A stretch of DNA of 64,000 bases from Ulota crispa (taxonomy: Eukaryota > Streptophyta > Bryopsida > Orthotrichales > Orthotrichaceae): assembly GCA_963920765.1 (NCBI GenBank), contig OY987251.1, forward strand, positions 7,504,501-7,568,500. Direction: 5' to 3'. The position numbers and the translations under genes were made by a program. This document shows, piece by piece, positions 27,371 to 40,988 of this stretch. The notes beneath the pieces are model-generated. The model was not told the origin of the DNA. It saw only the letters and a program-made list of their open reading frames with translations, and did not search any database. The first letter of the stretch is position 1, and the number at the start of each line of letters is the position of its first letter.

Positions 27371-28343
27371 AACACAATATTCATTAAAAAGGGAAAAACC
27401 TTACAAAGTAGGAATTTCAGGTTTTTTTGTCAACACAGTAGATTAGGTAATATCTAAAACTTCCTAACTTATTCCATTGCAGTTTTCTTTGAATTGCCGC
27501 TTTGGCAAGAGATTATGGCTTCTGATTTCCGTTGGCATACATATTACTCTGTCCAGTTTTTGGATCTATGAATCCAAAAACTCCGATGTGCTTACATCAT
27601 GTACATACGACCTATTCATGACACTAGTATCCACCTTTGACTCAAGGGGAGTATGGGTGGCAACACTTATCTGGACTGCACAACATTGAGGGGCCTTTTG
27701 GTTAGGGGTTTCACATTTGGTTGGAAGATAGCAGAACGGATATAAGACGTATAGACAGTCTTCTCACTAGCGCTTGCGCAGATTTGATCATGAAAGTGCT
27801 ACATACAAGAAACAATATAACAAACCATGGATACTGAAATGCAGTATCCATGAACCTCTGAATTTTTAGTTTGGTGAAGCACACTCAAATAAATTAAAAG
27901 GCATTGTCACTTCACATAAGATTTACATGGTTCTTTGTAATATAATGTACAGATCATACGAGACCTTCACTATTGCGTCTCCGTGAACTTTTGAAGTGCA
28001 AAACATTCTAAATCTTCATGAGTTGTTTCAAAGTGCGTGAAATACATTGACATCATATTAGGATTTTAGACTTTAATACAATAGGATGACAACTCCTTTA
28101 CATGATGATGACACTAAGCGACCAAACTATTGATGTACATACCACTAGAAATGGCCCACGGGCCAGAGGATTGACCACAATGTGTATGTCAATACAATTC
28201 CAAACCCTTGATGTATAGTGTTCAAAAAAGCTTACATGGAAATGTTCTATCTAACCTACATACAAAATGGTATCTTGAAGCTAGTTTTACACATTCCACA
28301 TTCAGGTGGTCACCCAAATCTGAGCATCCTTGGATGAGTATGT

Positions 28344-29102
28344 TCAGGGAATGTGCACCAAAACTCTAATTGGAGGTCTCACAAATTTTGCAAGACAGTC
28401 CACTTTTTGGCCTAGGATAATGCGTGGTTCACTTGGATTTTGACCCACTAGTTTATTCTTATCCTGCTCTAATATGATCTCAACAAAACAAGGGACGCTC
28501 AGCTTGGACCTACACATACCCGGCAACTCGGCCAGCTCCTTCTCTATGCTCCCTGCCTCGTTTGATCTATCCTAGGATTTTGGAAATAAGCAGTTGGATC
28601 TAGGATTCATGACACACTTCATTGGGCTATTGTCTACTAACAAAGTGTTTTCCTCATTCAGAATGAACATTCCTAATTCCAATACAAACGTCTTTTGCCA
28701 TAGCAGCTCCAACTGCTTAAAAAATTGCTGCAACTTCTCATCGATCAACCGTACAAGTTTCCCACCCTTGTCCAGCAAGGTGGAGCAATGTTCCTGCAAC
28801 AGCACAAAGGCGGCCTTCTGCTTCCCAAACAATCATGACACAATGGGGACGGCCATGTCCTATGCCATACATGTCCATACACCTACATATGCAATCTTTG
28901 ATAGCTCATTCAAGAAATTGCACACATGAGGTTGAGCTGTAACTACTCTATAAGCAGCTCCTGTACAAGCCTTTATAACCGTTGACTTAGCATATTGCAA
29001 TTTGTCCTCCTGTCTTGCATATTGGTCACCAAAGATGCCTTTTGGCTTCCAAGCTACGTACTGTATGTCGCAAAAGACGTGGTTTAGGTCAAAAATGATC
29101 AT
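28344..29102 (-). pseudogene. Distal exons of minus-strand CACTA gene (unrecognised)
   Basis: Two minus-strand segments (28860-29102 and 28572-28832) read like parts of one helical protein. The first ends CNFLNELSKIAYVGVWTCMA, and the second continues with KQKAAFVLLQEHC and LLWQKTFVLELGMF. They lie in different frames or are separated by stops. A further minus-strand piece lies at 28344-28526. I do not recognise a domain. Orientation and position suggest the C-terminal part of the gene starting at 36077, which would then be a multi-exon gene pointing towards the left end of the element. This link is inference and would need transcript or homologue evidence. Confidence 0.35.
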
Positions 29103-30210
29103 GCGCCTTCTTTAGCAACCCTCCATAGGCCTCATGATTACTTTTTTGCAGGCACCCTATGCAGCACAATACAGATGGTTTCAATTCCAAGTGCAACAAA
29201 GTAACCCAATCAAGACTTCTACATCTACAATGTGTGCACAAAACAAGCCTTGAAAGACTTCAAAACATAAGAAAATTCAAGCGACGTACATGCAACGGTC
29301 TCTCCCGTCTGTTTGGAGCCACAAGTGATTTACGGGTCTTGCGAGCGGGTGGGTATTGCGGACATCTCTCAAAAAGGCAAATTCACCCACTGAATCAACA
29401 ATAAAACATGGTGTATTTGCATACTGTCACATAATATCTAGTCTTCTGGTTTTCTAAAAAGGATGGACATATAGAGAATAAAAAATACGTTCACTGCATG
29501 AATAAACCAAAGGTTCTCCACGGTAATTGCTTCTCGTGAAGGAACATACAAAACATTGGATACACAAGAAAACATGCTTGCCTCTCCTGTGAGATAGTAC
29601 AACCAAACACCCATGGGAATTTGCTTAAGTCCACATTCACTCAAACATGCCCAAGATGAAGGTCATTGCTCCAAACCTGGGCGTGCAAGACTGCACAAAA
29701 GAAGCATAGTGCAAGGTAGTGGTCGTCACAATAGTACTAGTGACTTCTTCTGGATTAAGAGAACACACAATACTAGTCCTTACATGATCACATTGGTTTA
29801 CGATTGACCGCTACCTATTTCTGTTGTACTTCACTTTTGATACAGAAAAAATTGGCCTAACAAAGTAGTATTTGTGTTTCACCCAACATTGTTCACAATC
29901 ACTTTCCTTAAACAAAAAGGATCAACTCATAGCCTCTAGAATTCAGAGAATTTCCAATATACGTAAACATCCGCAAGAGATGCATTCCTTCATTCCCTCT
30001 AATGAAGGGCACGTACGTATCCTACAACTTCACTACAACTTCACTTTTGTTTGCCACATACCTTTCCCATGAGAGACGTGCATGGTGAAAGTATGTACTT
30101 TGCATCCATTTAATGGAAACTTCAACATTGACTACTATGGGTGTTGGGACCGTGCATTACTAGAATTGATATCAACAAGTTCTACACTATTTTAGTGGAC
30201 GCTATTGCAA

Positions 30211-31314
30211 TTTAGGTGATCACTTAAAATTGTACCTATAACAAACAAAACATACAAACATTTTAAGCAACTGATGCTGTACATAAAAATTTAAGAACTG
30301 AAACTGCTGAAGACCATGCGGTAAATTGTATGAGTAAGAGGACGTACCTTCACTTGGGATGCACTCAAGAGGGAAACTTTCTTTGCTTTTGACTTTGATT
30401 TTGCTCCCTCATTATTCTCCAAAGACATTGGAGAAGTTCCAGTTGTTGACGTTGGCAATGCTGGAGTCGGCTCGGCGAGGAGTACATTCAGGGGTATAGG
30501 GGAGTCTATACTATTCAAAAGAAGTTAAACATCCTCACCAACGTCCTCTTTGATGTTCAGTTGAATGGCACTCTCAAGAACAAGGTCTCTTCCGCTCCTT
30601 GGGGCCGTGTTGTGTCCCGCCTCCCTCCCTCCTAATTTGTGCACCTCCAAGGTCTTGCATTTGTCCTTTTGCGTCTTTTCATTGTCCATGTTGCCTAGGA
30701 GAACCAGAATATTAACCCCACCTTGCTCCGCTCCTTTCATACCTCCTACCATCTCTTCTTCATATTCTCTGCCTTCATGTCTTTCTATGCAGGGTTGTCT
30801 CTCTCCATTGGAGCAAGTGCTAGAAAGTACGTTGAGTAGGGTCGCCGGTTCTAGGAGTTGAGTTTCATCTCCCACTGCGTTCGGAGTGACAATCTCAATA
30901 TGCAATCTTGATGTGCAAGAAGGCGTGTTATATATTGTATTACATTAGGGACGAATACAGCACGCCTCCATCATGGACCTCATACTTGATTTTACAAAGG
31001 ACAATATTTTTTTTATCATAAACTGATGAGGTAATTGGGGGCTATAGGCAATTAGTGCCTTCTAAGGTTCATGGGGTCTAACTGCGATCCACCATAAGGA
31101 ATGCCTAACAAAGCTTGCAGATTTGAATGACATTGGATTTGGGTGATCACCCAAATTCAAGGTCAATGACAGAGCATGCGGCATAGGTTTACTCACATAT
31201 TCTTGGGATACCATGCTGTAGTGATTACTAAAAGGTAAGATAGCCGGAATCTGGCCACAACTGAACCTTAAGATTCACGAGGTTCAACAAACTAGATTCA
31301 GGTGATCACCTAAA
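30211..31314. repeat. GGTGATCACC palindromes, left arm, first group
   Basis: Copies at 30211-30228 (TTTAGGTGATCACTTAAA), 31135-31158 (GATTTGGGTGATCACCCAAA core) and 31294-31314 (GATTCAGGTGATCACCTAAA). A further one lies at 28301-28320 with GGTGGTCACC. The shared form is a dyad centred on GGTGATCACC with TTCA or TTTG on the left arm. Confidence 0.75.
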
Positions 31315-31635
31315 AGCAATGCCCCTACATAGCATTAGACATGACTATTCCTGTATTATGGACACCAACAGTGCTTGATCATATGCACTATATTGTCTCT
31401 ACCACTTTGCAACTGCTATTCAAGGTAATGACATTTGAAATTACGTAGTACTTGCAATGACTACTTCAACACATACATGCTAGTTTATCAACTTCTTCTT
31501 TCGCAGCAAGGATCTCTTCCACACGCTAGCGGTTTACATTAAGGGTACATGTTCTTTCAATACTCAATATATATACGCAAATTCTTCAGTGTGTTCCTCC
31601 ACATATTTCATATTTACATAAACAAATATTTGAGC

Positions 31636-31668
<33 letters not shown>

Positions 31669-32562
31669 AAGTGCGCTCCGCGATTCAGCGTTATTTTATA
31701 GAACTTCAAAGCTCATCAACTTAACTAAAAATGTGTGCACACATAACCTGCCTACCCTCAACTCCATGCTATTCGACATGGCACTAACCATGTCTTCACT
31801 GAGGACGTTGTTGCTGGGTCCTACAAATTCAATGCAACCTCCTCACTTATTCACATGAATCCACTCCATCGACCTCACCTGGCATTACGTCCTCCTCCTT
31901 TGTCAGGGCCTCCACCGCTACATCCATTGTGCCACCACGCTTGATCTCCATACTTGTCGCCTCAATCGGCTACTCTCTGCTAAGATCATCCTTGCAGAGA
32001 TTTGCAAGCTTGCCTGTCAGCAATTTTGACTTCTTCTTGTAGATTCTCTCCGGAATAACAGTGCCAAAATTGTTTTCAACATCACTTAGGCTGATGTTCA
32101 AAGTTGGCTCATTCGGGTCAACTTCCATAGGATCCAGCAAGGGAGGTATGGGTGTCAAATTCACATCCACCACAAGCCTATTCTCAGAGGCTCCAAAATC
32201 CTACTGAGGCCAAGATGGCCCTCCCCGATGGCATCTGACATACTCCCCCTTTGCGTTGAATTTTTTCTCTTCCTCTATTATGGCAGCTCTCATCTTTGCC
32301 AATTGAAGCTACCTTGCCAATGTACATATCTGACGTTGTCCGAATAAATAATCTCCTCCACAAGGCGCTTCTCGCCCACATTTGGAGGCAGGATACTGAA
32401 GTCTGGTACCATTGCCGTGAATCCAATACCGATAGGGGGGCTACTTAGTGCAGTCTTCTCAGTGCAAGGCACAACTGCCATAGGAAGAGGATTAGCCGAT
32501 TGCTCGTTGCAATTGCCGTCATTGCTCGCTGGATTGCTACTTTCAGCATCGCCTTCTACCAA
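30291..32562 (-). pseudogene. Middle, low-complexity segments of minus-strand CACTA gene
   Basis: Minus-strand open pieces at 30291-30518, 30525-30905, 31970-32173 and 32290-32562 have charged, Pro/Ser-rich composition. Examples are DPMEVDPNEPTLNISLSD and a KSKSKAKK basic run. This is typical of disordered linkers, not of a folded domain. Between them lie AT-rich, intron-like stretches and copies of the GGTGATCACC palindrome. They plausibly belong to the same minus-strand gene as 33283-36077. No function can be read from them. Confidence 0.3.
31638..31667. repeat. AT dinucleotide microsatellite
   Basis: An uninterrupted AT tract of about 14 units. Confidence 0.9.
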
Positions 32563-33282
32563 TCAAGAGATCATAAAGTCTTTAAAGTTCAAGGATTTGC
32601 CCCAAGTTACAAAATCCTTGTACTCTTGCAGCTCCTCCTCTTCAACAAAGTTGTACACGTGCATCTTCAGCATTTGCTAAGGGCCAGTTACAATAATTTC
32701 ATTTGCGATGTACTAAACACTTCCGTAACTGGTTTTGGGTGGTCTTCTGATACCTGATATCGCTAAACAGACGACTGTAACAAAGCAACAGTGGTAATTT
32801 TAGACATAGTAGTTGTATAAAAACCTAGACTAGCATCAATCCAATCCTTATCAATAATTCAACAACTATCTTACGTGGCAAGTAAGCACATGTTTCTTCT
32901 TGCCTAAGATGTTCAATACTATTTTGAACGAACCGGAGATGCGCTACAAAATATAGATATACACCTCTATCCGCAGCTCTCCAACATACTACCTGAGCTT
33001 CCCTTCATTGTACAACTCTAGCTTCTTGCATCAAAAATCTTTGTCCAGGGGTGGATGCCACCATTCATTCTTCACAATGTAGAAGATGGTCACTACCTTG
33101 CTTCTGACCTTAGAGTCGCACTTGAATCCCTCTATTGAATTGGGGTAGTACAACCCCTCCACCAGGGGCTTATGAGTCATTCCAAGCTTCCTTGCGCACA
33201 AAGCCATCAATTACTCTTTGTAAACATCATCACAAATCCAAACCCAAACGTTTGTTTTGTGCCACTTGGGGATGTTGAAATC

Positions 33283-34297
33283 CTAAAGTTTTTCAACAAA
33301 ATTGTCGTAGAAGGGAGAATCTAGGCTAGAGCCACTAGTATGACCTAGTGTGAATCTAAAGTCTATGATTGCTATCCATTGTGTACCAGACTTCTCGCGT
33401 ATTTTGGCCTTTTTGAGGCCATCTACCATGGCTAGCGTCCCCGCCTTCCCCTCCTGCCCGCTGGATGGCAATAGCTTGCGCTTAAGCATCATACAGAATC
33501 CAACCTCCATGCACACCAAATCACCTCTTTGGTTCTCAATCACTTGCTTAATGGCTTCCTGAAAGGAGGCAGGGAAGTCCTTGTTCACTCGAGATTGCTT
33601 CTCCAGGATGTTGAAGAATTTTATGCCCCTTGCTGATGCTATCAAATTGGCCATTGTTGAGGCAGATACTCTATGGGCCTGCTTGAAGGCCCTCCAATTT
33701 TCCTGGTGAACTTCCTCAGATGCCGCATCTAGTCTCCTTCTTGGAATCAAACACAGTAGCTCCTTCTCTCCTCCACTGGCCTTCTGAAGTTGCATAACAA
33801 CTTTCTGCTTAGTCCGCTTGCACACCCCCCATTCTAGAGCAGACATATTGTTGCGTGCTTTTGACCCTCCCTTGGCGACGTAGGGGACAACCTTTGGAAA
33901 TCCGGGACAGGCTTCCGGATGTCTACCTGTCTATGCAGTATGGAGTCACCAACTTGTCACTCTCTTTCAAGGTGAGAGACTCTAAACATTTGAACCAATT
34001 CCTTGAGAGCGAAGCAATTGCCCTTGATGATGGGTTGAAGCCACGCAAATCCTTCACAAAGTGCCTTGTTTCTGCGGAAGTCAACTCCCCTAAGGGATGT
34101 TTTGTAAAGAACTCCTCCCTCTTCATCCAAGAACTGTCATTTGATTGTATAATCATCCACTCCTCTTTCACCTTGCTCGGGTCCAACTTCACAAGTGTGT
34201 CATCTTTCTTGTGACCATCCTTGGGTGTACATACACTAGAGAACGTGTGTGTCATGGAGTAAAGGAATCTCTGTACACAAGCACAAGAGGCTGTCAC
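33283..34297 (-). pseudogene. Second part of minus-strand CACTA gene (unrecognised domain)
   Basis: Two minus-strand segments in different frames: 33923-34297 and 33283-33846. The first contains KVKEEWMIIQSNDSSWMKREEFF and a Leu-rich helix. The second contains ENWRAFKQAHRVSASTMANL, SFQEAIKQVIENQRGD and SGTQWIAIIDFRFTLG. They read like a real, diverged protein with helices and a conserved Trp-rich strand, not like random translation. No family was recognised. They lie directly downstream, in transcription order, of the ParB-like exon at 34739-36077, separated by AT-rich DNA holding palindrome copies. They are probably exons of the same gene. A frame change between the two pieces marks either an intron or an indel. 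Confidence 0.45.
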
Positions 34298-34490
34298 TGT
34301 GGTTTAGGGACCTCAAGTGGTTTATGTAAAATGAACATGGAGAGTATGTGAAAGTTATTAGCAACACAAATCATCAAGTATAACACAGCAAGCACAGATA
34401 CTTTGTGTGATCACTTCATAAAAGATTAGGAAATTCCCTACTTGATAATCAGGTAGCTCCCATAATTTAGATTCAATTTGTCCAAGTCCA

Positions 34491-34660
34491 GAATTCAAGA
34501 GGTTACCCGAATTCAAACATAAATTCCTCAGGTGCTGAATTCAGGTGGATGCCTAAATTCATATACGTTTTTAGCTTAGACATTTAGGTGGTTTGCAGAA
34601 TTGAAATTAACTAAAAGGCGAGTTGAATTTGGATGGTCTCCTAAATTCGGATTCTACCTA
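34491..34660. repeat. GGTGATCACC-related palindromes, three diverged copies
   Basis: Three diverged copies close together: GAATTCAAGAGGTTACCCGA at 34491, GAATTCAGGTGGATGCCTAA at about 34537, and GAATTTGGATGGTCTCCTAA at about 34624. They fall in the AT-rich gap between two minus-strand coding segments, so they sit in a probable intron. Confidence 0.6.
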
Positions 34661-34738
34661 GCGATGTCCTAACAATTCATGCACCCCATACACATGCAAG
34701 TGAAGAACAACATTTTGAATGATATCATGAACTCATCC

Positions 34739-36077
34739 TCTAGTTCAAACATTTGTTCGCCATCTCCGGTACGCCCCTGCCAGAGGCATTTAACCTTGTT
34801 CTTTCAAGCTTTCCCATTTCTTTCCAAATACGCTTCACGTGAACAATGTTCTTCATCCATGTGGGCTTGAAAGGGTTAATCACATTTGACTAATTATAAA
34901 ACTCCGAAATGGCCTGCATTTTCCAGGCATCGTTGTCCCACATGATCTGCAATTGTCAAGAATAGAATAGATCTTTCTTGTCATTTCCCACTTTGAAGTC
35001 ATGTTTCAGCAATATTCTCTGCGCGGTGGTCACCGTGTGTTGGCCGTTGATTACCCAGAACCTGTGATCCTGAATGTCTTCCCACTTCTTTGGCTTCTCT
35101 ATCAAGCCTTGTGGGAATAGGCAAAGCATTTGCTTCACTAGACAATACTGTGTGAGCATCTGGTCTTGCACGATTGTAACTCTCCTTTCTTTGAGAACTT
35201 GGACTATGTAGCTCGAGGAAGCAATGTCTATCATATTGGCCTTGAATTCAAACAGTTGGTCATAGCCAAAAGGAAAGTACTTCCCAAAGTCTTCTTTGAA
35301 GTTCCTGAATCTCTTGGTACACTCCATTGCAACGAGGGTGCCGCCTACTTCCCTGTTTGTTGGAATGTTGTAGTTGCAGGCGCCAGTCTCTTCTGGTGTA
35401 TTATTGGAATCATCTTCAACGTCCACAATCACGGTGGCAGATGCTAAATTTTGATTTGTTGTCTTCTTCTTTGCTCAAGTGACCTTCTTCGGAGATCCAC
35501 AAGCGCTGTCACGTCGTGGTGGAAGTGCCTGGGTGTCTGTTATAGTTGAATCATGACCAACATTGTTGCTATGCATCTTGCCGGATTTTCTCTTTCCCAC
35601 CTCCTCAACTTTTGTTGCCATTGTGGCAAAGTCATCGCAAAGAACGGCTGCCTTACTAGATTCAAATGCAAACGTGTTAGCCATGAATTTGGCAAGGTCT
35701 ATATCCCTCCACACTTCTTGCAACTTATTGTAATTTAGGTAGTACTCTTTAGTGTTGATAAGCAACCCTTTTTTTGTGCCCGTCTCTGTTGTTTCAAGTG
35801 TCATATACTAGAACACGTTTTTGTGCTTGCAAGCCACAACGCCGTAACTCAATAACGGTTCATGGACATTTGCACCTTGAAATCGGACCAGTAGGCACAC
35901 TTTTGAGGGCTCCAAGGTCTCTCTAGTGAATGCCCACCCAACGACAACATCTAAGCTATTGACATTGATTCGGAACATTGGCTCCTTGATTTGTTTAAAC
36001 AAATCTGGATCATAACCTTCGGGGCACACCTCTAGCTTAATTGACATGCAGTGTAGGAGCAGTGTCCTTGTCGACAT
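34739..36077 (-). pseudogene. ParB/DGQHR-like protein exon, minus strand, with stops
   Basis: A single minus-strand frame runs from 36077 to about 34790 with only a few stops, giving about 430 residues. The N-terminal third has MFRINVNSLDVVVGWAFTRE then LEPSKVCLLV, like the start of ParB-type domains that set up a partner or nucleotide site. Around 35031-35057 it encodes WVINGQHTV, which matches the GQH(R/T) signature of ParB/DGQHR-like proteins. It is followed by a conserved-looking DNDAWKMQAISEFYN segment. At least two stops sit where Gln or Arg would fit (CAG to TAG, CGA to TGA). The assignment rests on motif appearance only. A role in binding the element's palindromes is a guess. Confidence 0.45.
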
Positions 36078-36379
36078 GCTACAATATCACATGGCAATAT
36101 CATTCAAGTTAAGTTCATCATTCCTCTAAATACATTGGTACTTTGTTTTATATGATGCCTATGTCTACTTGTCATGCTCCGGGTTTAAATGTTACTTGCG
36201 GTGGTTAGTTGAGTTTTACATGATCCATTTCTATGTCAATGAGGCATCTGTGTCGGGTTTAGGTAACTCAGCCCCTATTAAGGTTAAGGACAATCACCTG
36301 AACCTAGAGGACATTACTCTTCTATTGTGTATAGCATATGTGATGGACAATTGTGCTAGGAATACATTACCTGGAGTAA

Positions 36380-37443
36380 GATCTGCAACTGGATTAAGGA
36401 GACCACCCTAATCTCTATTCAAAGAAGTGTATATCTACATTATTCTACACATGTATATGTGCTTGTGCGAGTGAACTAGATTTTGGGTGATCTCCTAACT
36501 TTGAACCAACATTGTAACAAGTTAGTTACACTAAATACTATAGAAGACTCTTCCTTCACCGTATCTTAAGGTACACATTTCATATAGTAAGGGCTACTAC
36601 TAGAATACAAGGTCCACCTTAAAGTTTCTATTCACCAAGATTTATTTCTAAACTCTGCACTTCATTCATCTTTGCTTCTGTTTGTGGTCTGGAATTTGGG
36701 AGATCACCTAAATTTGAATAAATTCAATTAGTGTTCAATTCTAAAGCTTACTACAATAACGCTGCTTTCTCCCTTGCATGTGCACCTGCATTGACATGTT
36801 CATTCCCTGGACTTATTCAAGCACAATCAAATCGCTACCTGTAGTATTGTCTACCTTTGAATTAAGAAGACCACCCTAATCTATCCAGTCACTTAGATTT
36901 AAGCCTAACCTGTTATCTACATGTACTTAGGCTTCTGTAGGTGGTCACAAATTCAGGTGATCACCTAAATTTGAACTAGCAACGTAATGACTTAATTACA
37001 CTAAGTACAATGAAGGACTCTTCTTTCACCGTATCTTAAGGTAGACAATTCATATAGTACAGGTTGCTACTGGTTATGGAGTCCACCCTAATATTTGTAT
37101 TCACCAGGATTTATTCCTAAACTCTTGACTTCATATAACTATATATCTGTTTGTGTTTTGCAATTTGGGAGATCACCCAAATTTGAATAAATTTGGTTAT
37201 TGTTTGGTTCTATAGCTTACTACAATAATGCTCCTTCCACCCCCGCATGAGCGCTTGCATTGACTTGTTCAATTCTTGGACTTATTCGAGCCAGATTGGA
37301 GCACTAACTCTTGTATTGTTTGCCGTTGAACTGGGACAACCACCTTGATCTATTCTGACACTTCAATTTAAGCCTACCCTATTATCTACATGTAATTAGG
37401 CTTTTGTAGGTGGTCACAAATTCAGGTGATCACCTGAATTTGA
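36380..37443. repeat. Tandem 470-bp repeats carrying palindromes, left arm
   Basis: Just over two units with a 470-base period. One palindrome recurs at 36481, 36951 and 37421, and a second at 36691 and 37161, both exactly 470 apart. Each unit also shares CACCGTATCTTAAGGTA and GAAGACCACCCTAATCT-like text. The array lies upstream of the start of the minus-strand gene (36077), where promoter and transposase-binding repeats lie in classical CACTA elements. Confidence 0.85.
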
Positions 37444-40285
37444 ACCAGTTTTGTAAGCATTTACTGTTAGCTCTTTCTATTAGAACCGATCTCTACACTC
37501 AATTTGGCAATCATGCAGTGATATGGTCTTTCACCAGATTCAATCAGGCAACTTTGCACCACTACATTCTCGGACTAAGAATTTTGTGTACCATAAATTA
37601 AATTGCAACAGATGTCCTTCAAATGGCTAATACATATTCATTCAACAATTCCACAAAACCTGCATGCAAATTGGCTGCATATGCACGCTCTCAGACAAAC
37701 AACATTTTCATATTCATCATCAAGCTTGTCTAATAACCAACTGAATTTCTTTGGTATTAAAATGGACAAATAGTAATTAATAGCGCAAACTCATACCTTA
37801 ATATCTTGATATATGAAGCGTGAGCTCTGTCCAAATGAGGATAACGTCCACTATGTCACTGTACCTTCCGACGTTGAGTACCTGCAATTCAAAGAATAGC
37901 CGCATCAATGCCAAGCGCCATATACCATACAAGACAAAACTTTTCAATATCTACGCTTCCCTAATGATAGGGGATTCACTCTCCCTCCATCCCTTACATA
38001 CATTCCACCACACTCATCATCCACATGATTAGAATTCAAGCAAACGTTCAATTGTACTGTTTCAGATCCATGTATCCACAATACTGCATAATCATAAATA
38101 TTGTGACGTAGGTGGTCCTAAACTGTGGAACTCACTAATCCATTTACCATCAACCCTGCATACAATTTTCAATGAGAAGATTACACAAGCCCCTTTGTAT
38201 GTTACTACATACAAATATTGTTCCACATGAAATCATTTCCTTAAACCGAAGACTTCCACCCGTTCTTCTATTTCTGATAATTTAGTAAATAACTTTCTCA
38301 AACATCTCGTTGTAGTAACTTCATGTTCTTCAAAATTGAATTTACAAATGAATGGCGCAATGTTACAATGTGTTTCCTCCCTTTCTTACATACTCAATTT
38401 CATGTGGATCCAAAACCTAATAAAGCACAAAGTTGCTGTTCTGCACAAATCTCGCGGGGTTGCAACCACGTGTTATACTTGCACACAGCTACATGCTTCC
38501 CACCCAATATCTCGCATTTCCTTTTTTAGTACCACCATTACCATGATCATGGTAACAAGGACCTCTTCCACAAAAACCAGGAACAACGCTAGTAATGCCA
38601 ACAATTACGTTGCTTAAATCCATCTGGGCTCTACTTCATGCCAAGTGTAGAAACCTAGCCAAGGGATTTTTTGTATTCATCACCTTCAAGTAGTGTCCTT
38701 ACACAAAAGCGTGCTTCTCTAATCCATTCAAACCCTTGTCATGGCCAGTGAAGACCACACGCTCACGGGAGTCACGTTGTTGGGCACTTCAAGACCATCT
38801 AGGAGTACAAATAGTACTGAAACATGGGAGCAATCTCTAAGCGCTTCAATTCAAACTCCAGTAAAATAACATGCTCCACTACAAGTAATTTAAGATTTGT
38901 TGTATTCAAGCCCTAAAGTTTTCTAGAATTTCAACCATGCATACTTGTTGTGTCCAACCCTCTTTGCCCCAACAATGTTGAACACGTATGCCTTTGCTCT
39001 CTCATACCTGGTTCAATGCATCCATGACTACCTCTACTGCAAATAGAATTGAGTTGCGCAACATTGAAATCATTGTCCATTAGAAGCAAATGGCAAACCT
39101 TCAAGAGGCGCTGCTATAACCTGGCTCTTTGGGATCAAACTTGCAAAACGCTGGCTTCTGACTTCAGCGACTTGCTCCTGTGCCAGGCCGACAGCACCTC
39201 AGCCCCGCCGCTACAATTGCCAACTTTGGTTTCTCCATGCTCTTTGATTCTTCACCAATACATGCGCATCTTTCACCAAGACATCCACACCCACCCAAGA
39301 TATGGTTGAATTGGTTGTTCTCTTCAATAAAACCAGCGGCCGCGATAGTGAGCACTACAACGCTGCAACTTTGATTACGGTTGCAACACCCTCTGACTAC
39401 CACATTGAATGACGATACTATTCCAAATTGTTGGAACACACAATCACGCTAACAAGGGTCGCAGTGCAAACTATAAGCCAAGGAGCGAGGAAAGGCAAGC
39501 CATGGGGGGGATTCACAAAATCACTCAATGAGAGTATTCCATCTAAATGCATAGAATAATGACAGCAATGACGGCGGGAACGTGGGCGTGCTTACATCTA
39601 CCCACCGTCTCGTTGCCGCCAATAGGCGGTCTCATTGGAGAAATTGAATCCGCAAATCCAAGAGAGTTAAATCATGAGTGGCCTCCCTAATCATGAGCAC
39701 CAGCCAAATCATACTTGCACTCACTACCTAGTAGAGCTAGGGAGTGACTGAAATATAGGGTTCAATGCACATGTCTTGATCCATCCAACACATTGTTATT
39801 ACAATGTAATTTCATCTACAATTATGGGAATTCCATTATCCATCCAAAGAGTATTTGATGATTTAAACCAATTTGTGTTAAATTTTTTTAGTGGTGCGGG
39901 GATCATTCACGAGTTAGTAGTAAAATTGATTAAAAACTTACATGTTACAAACTTAGAACTTTTCCCTTTTAGGAAGATGGATTGGTATAGTGAACTAGTA
40001 CAAGCACCTCTTGGACCAACGCGATGCAAAGTAATTTCAAGCTCAAACATGCAATACATTTTCCCTGTAAAATATCAAATATCAAATTTTTATCTGCTCA
40101 CTGAAATTTCTAATTTTACCCAGAGAATAGAACATTTGTTTTTGATTACAAACCATTCCTTTCCAATAAAGCAACTATTGTCTTGTATTGATAGGTTTTT
40201 GTAACCATGTATTCAAACGAACGCCATTCTCTTCTCTCAAAAAAAGCTGTTTTTAATTTCTTAACTCACAAATTCAATACCCATG
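37444..40285. other. Left-arm DNA without recognised gene
   Basis: Moderately AT-rich. Small open pieces occur on both strands (for example 39164-39439 minus and 39776-40204 plus, 142 codons). None has a recognisable motif. 38.6-39.7 kb is less AT-rich than the nested repeats that follow, and may be part of the original element, such as a 5' untranslated region or a decayed exon. Confidence 0.4.
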
Positions 40286-40603
40286 TAAGGTAACAACACC
40301 CATAACCGTCAAACTAAGGGTTTTGAACATGATGATTATTAGTAATCCTCTAGCAAATTATAGGATCCTACTAGCAACCAAAAAATGATGAGGTTGCACT
40401 TTTGAATGTATTATTTAGATACCGTGAGAATAAGTTCTGAATTTTTAAAGAGCAAACTGCCATTGCACCCATAACCAACACTACGGTTTCATGTTCACAT
40501 GTTGTATATCTTTATAGTTACATCTGTTTACTTCCATAAATTTTCCAAGATTTCAAAGGTAATGGTTATGGGTACAGTGATGGTTATGGATGTGGGTACC
40601 TTA
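40286..40603. mobile_element. MITE, GGTAGCAGCACCC family, copy 2
   Basis: Ends TAAGGTAACAACACCC and GTGGGTACCTTA. Full-length relative of 19352-19669 in the same orientation. It marks one left boundary of the nested-repeat zone inside the large CACTA element. Confidence 0.75.
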
Positions 40604-40988
40604 GTAATTATTCACATATAAATTTAATAGACTTCTTTTTTTGGCCAAGCACACAATTTCCTAAGATTTTCTAATGCTTCTCCACTTAATTTTTTACCCA
40701 TATAATTTTCACCCATATATATTCTGCTCAGGCCATTGTTTACCAACAAAAGTTTATTTACCCACGTGCGGAAAGGATTGCCATAATTGGAAATTGTCCT
40801 TTGTTATATAGATAGACAAATTCTTAGATAATGTCTCCAAACCCTTATGGAAGAACTTACTACAGTTATCAATGCAAGCACTATAAATTACCAATACATT
40901 CTCACAAATGTAAAAGTTGGTATTCCCAAATCTCAATACGGGGATCACCATGGTTTCTCCATTCTCTACATACAGCATTCATAGCTTC

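Noticed and set aside
30525-30905. Independent small gene
   Set aside because: Low-complexity, charged composition and no start context; more likely a linker segment of the minus-strand element gene.
39776-40204. 142-codon plus-strand frame as a gene
   Set aside because: AT-rich, no motif; chance or repeat-derived.
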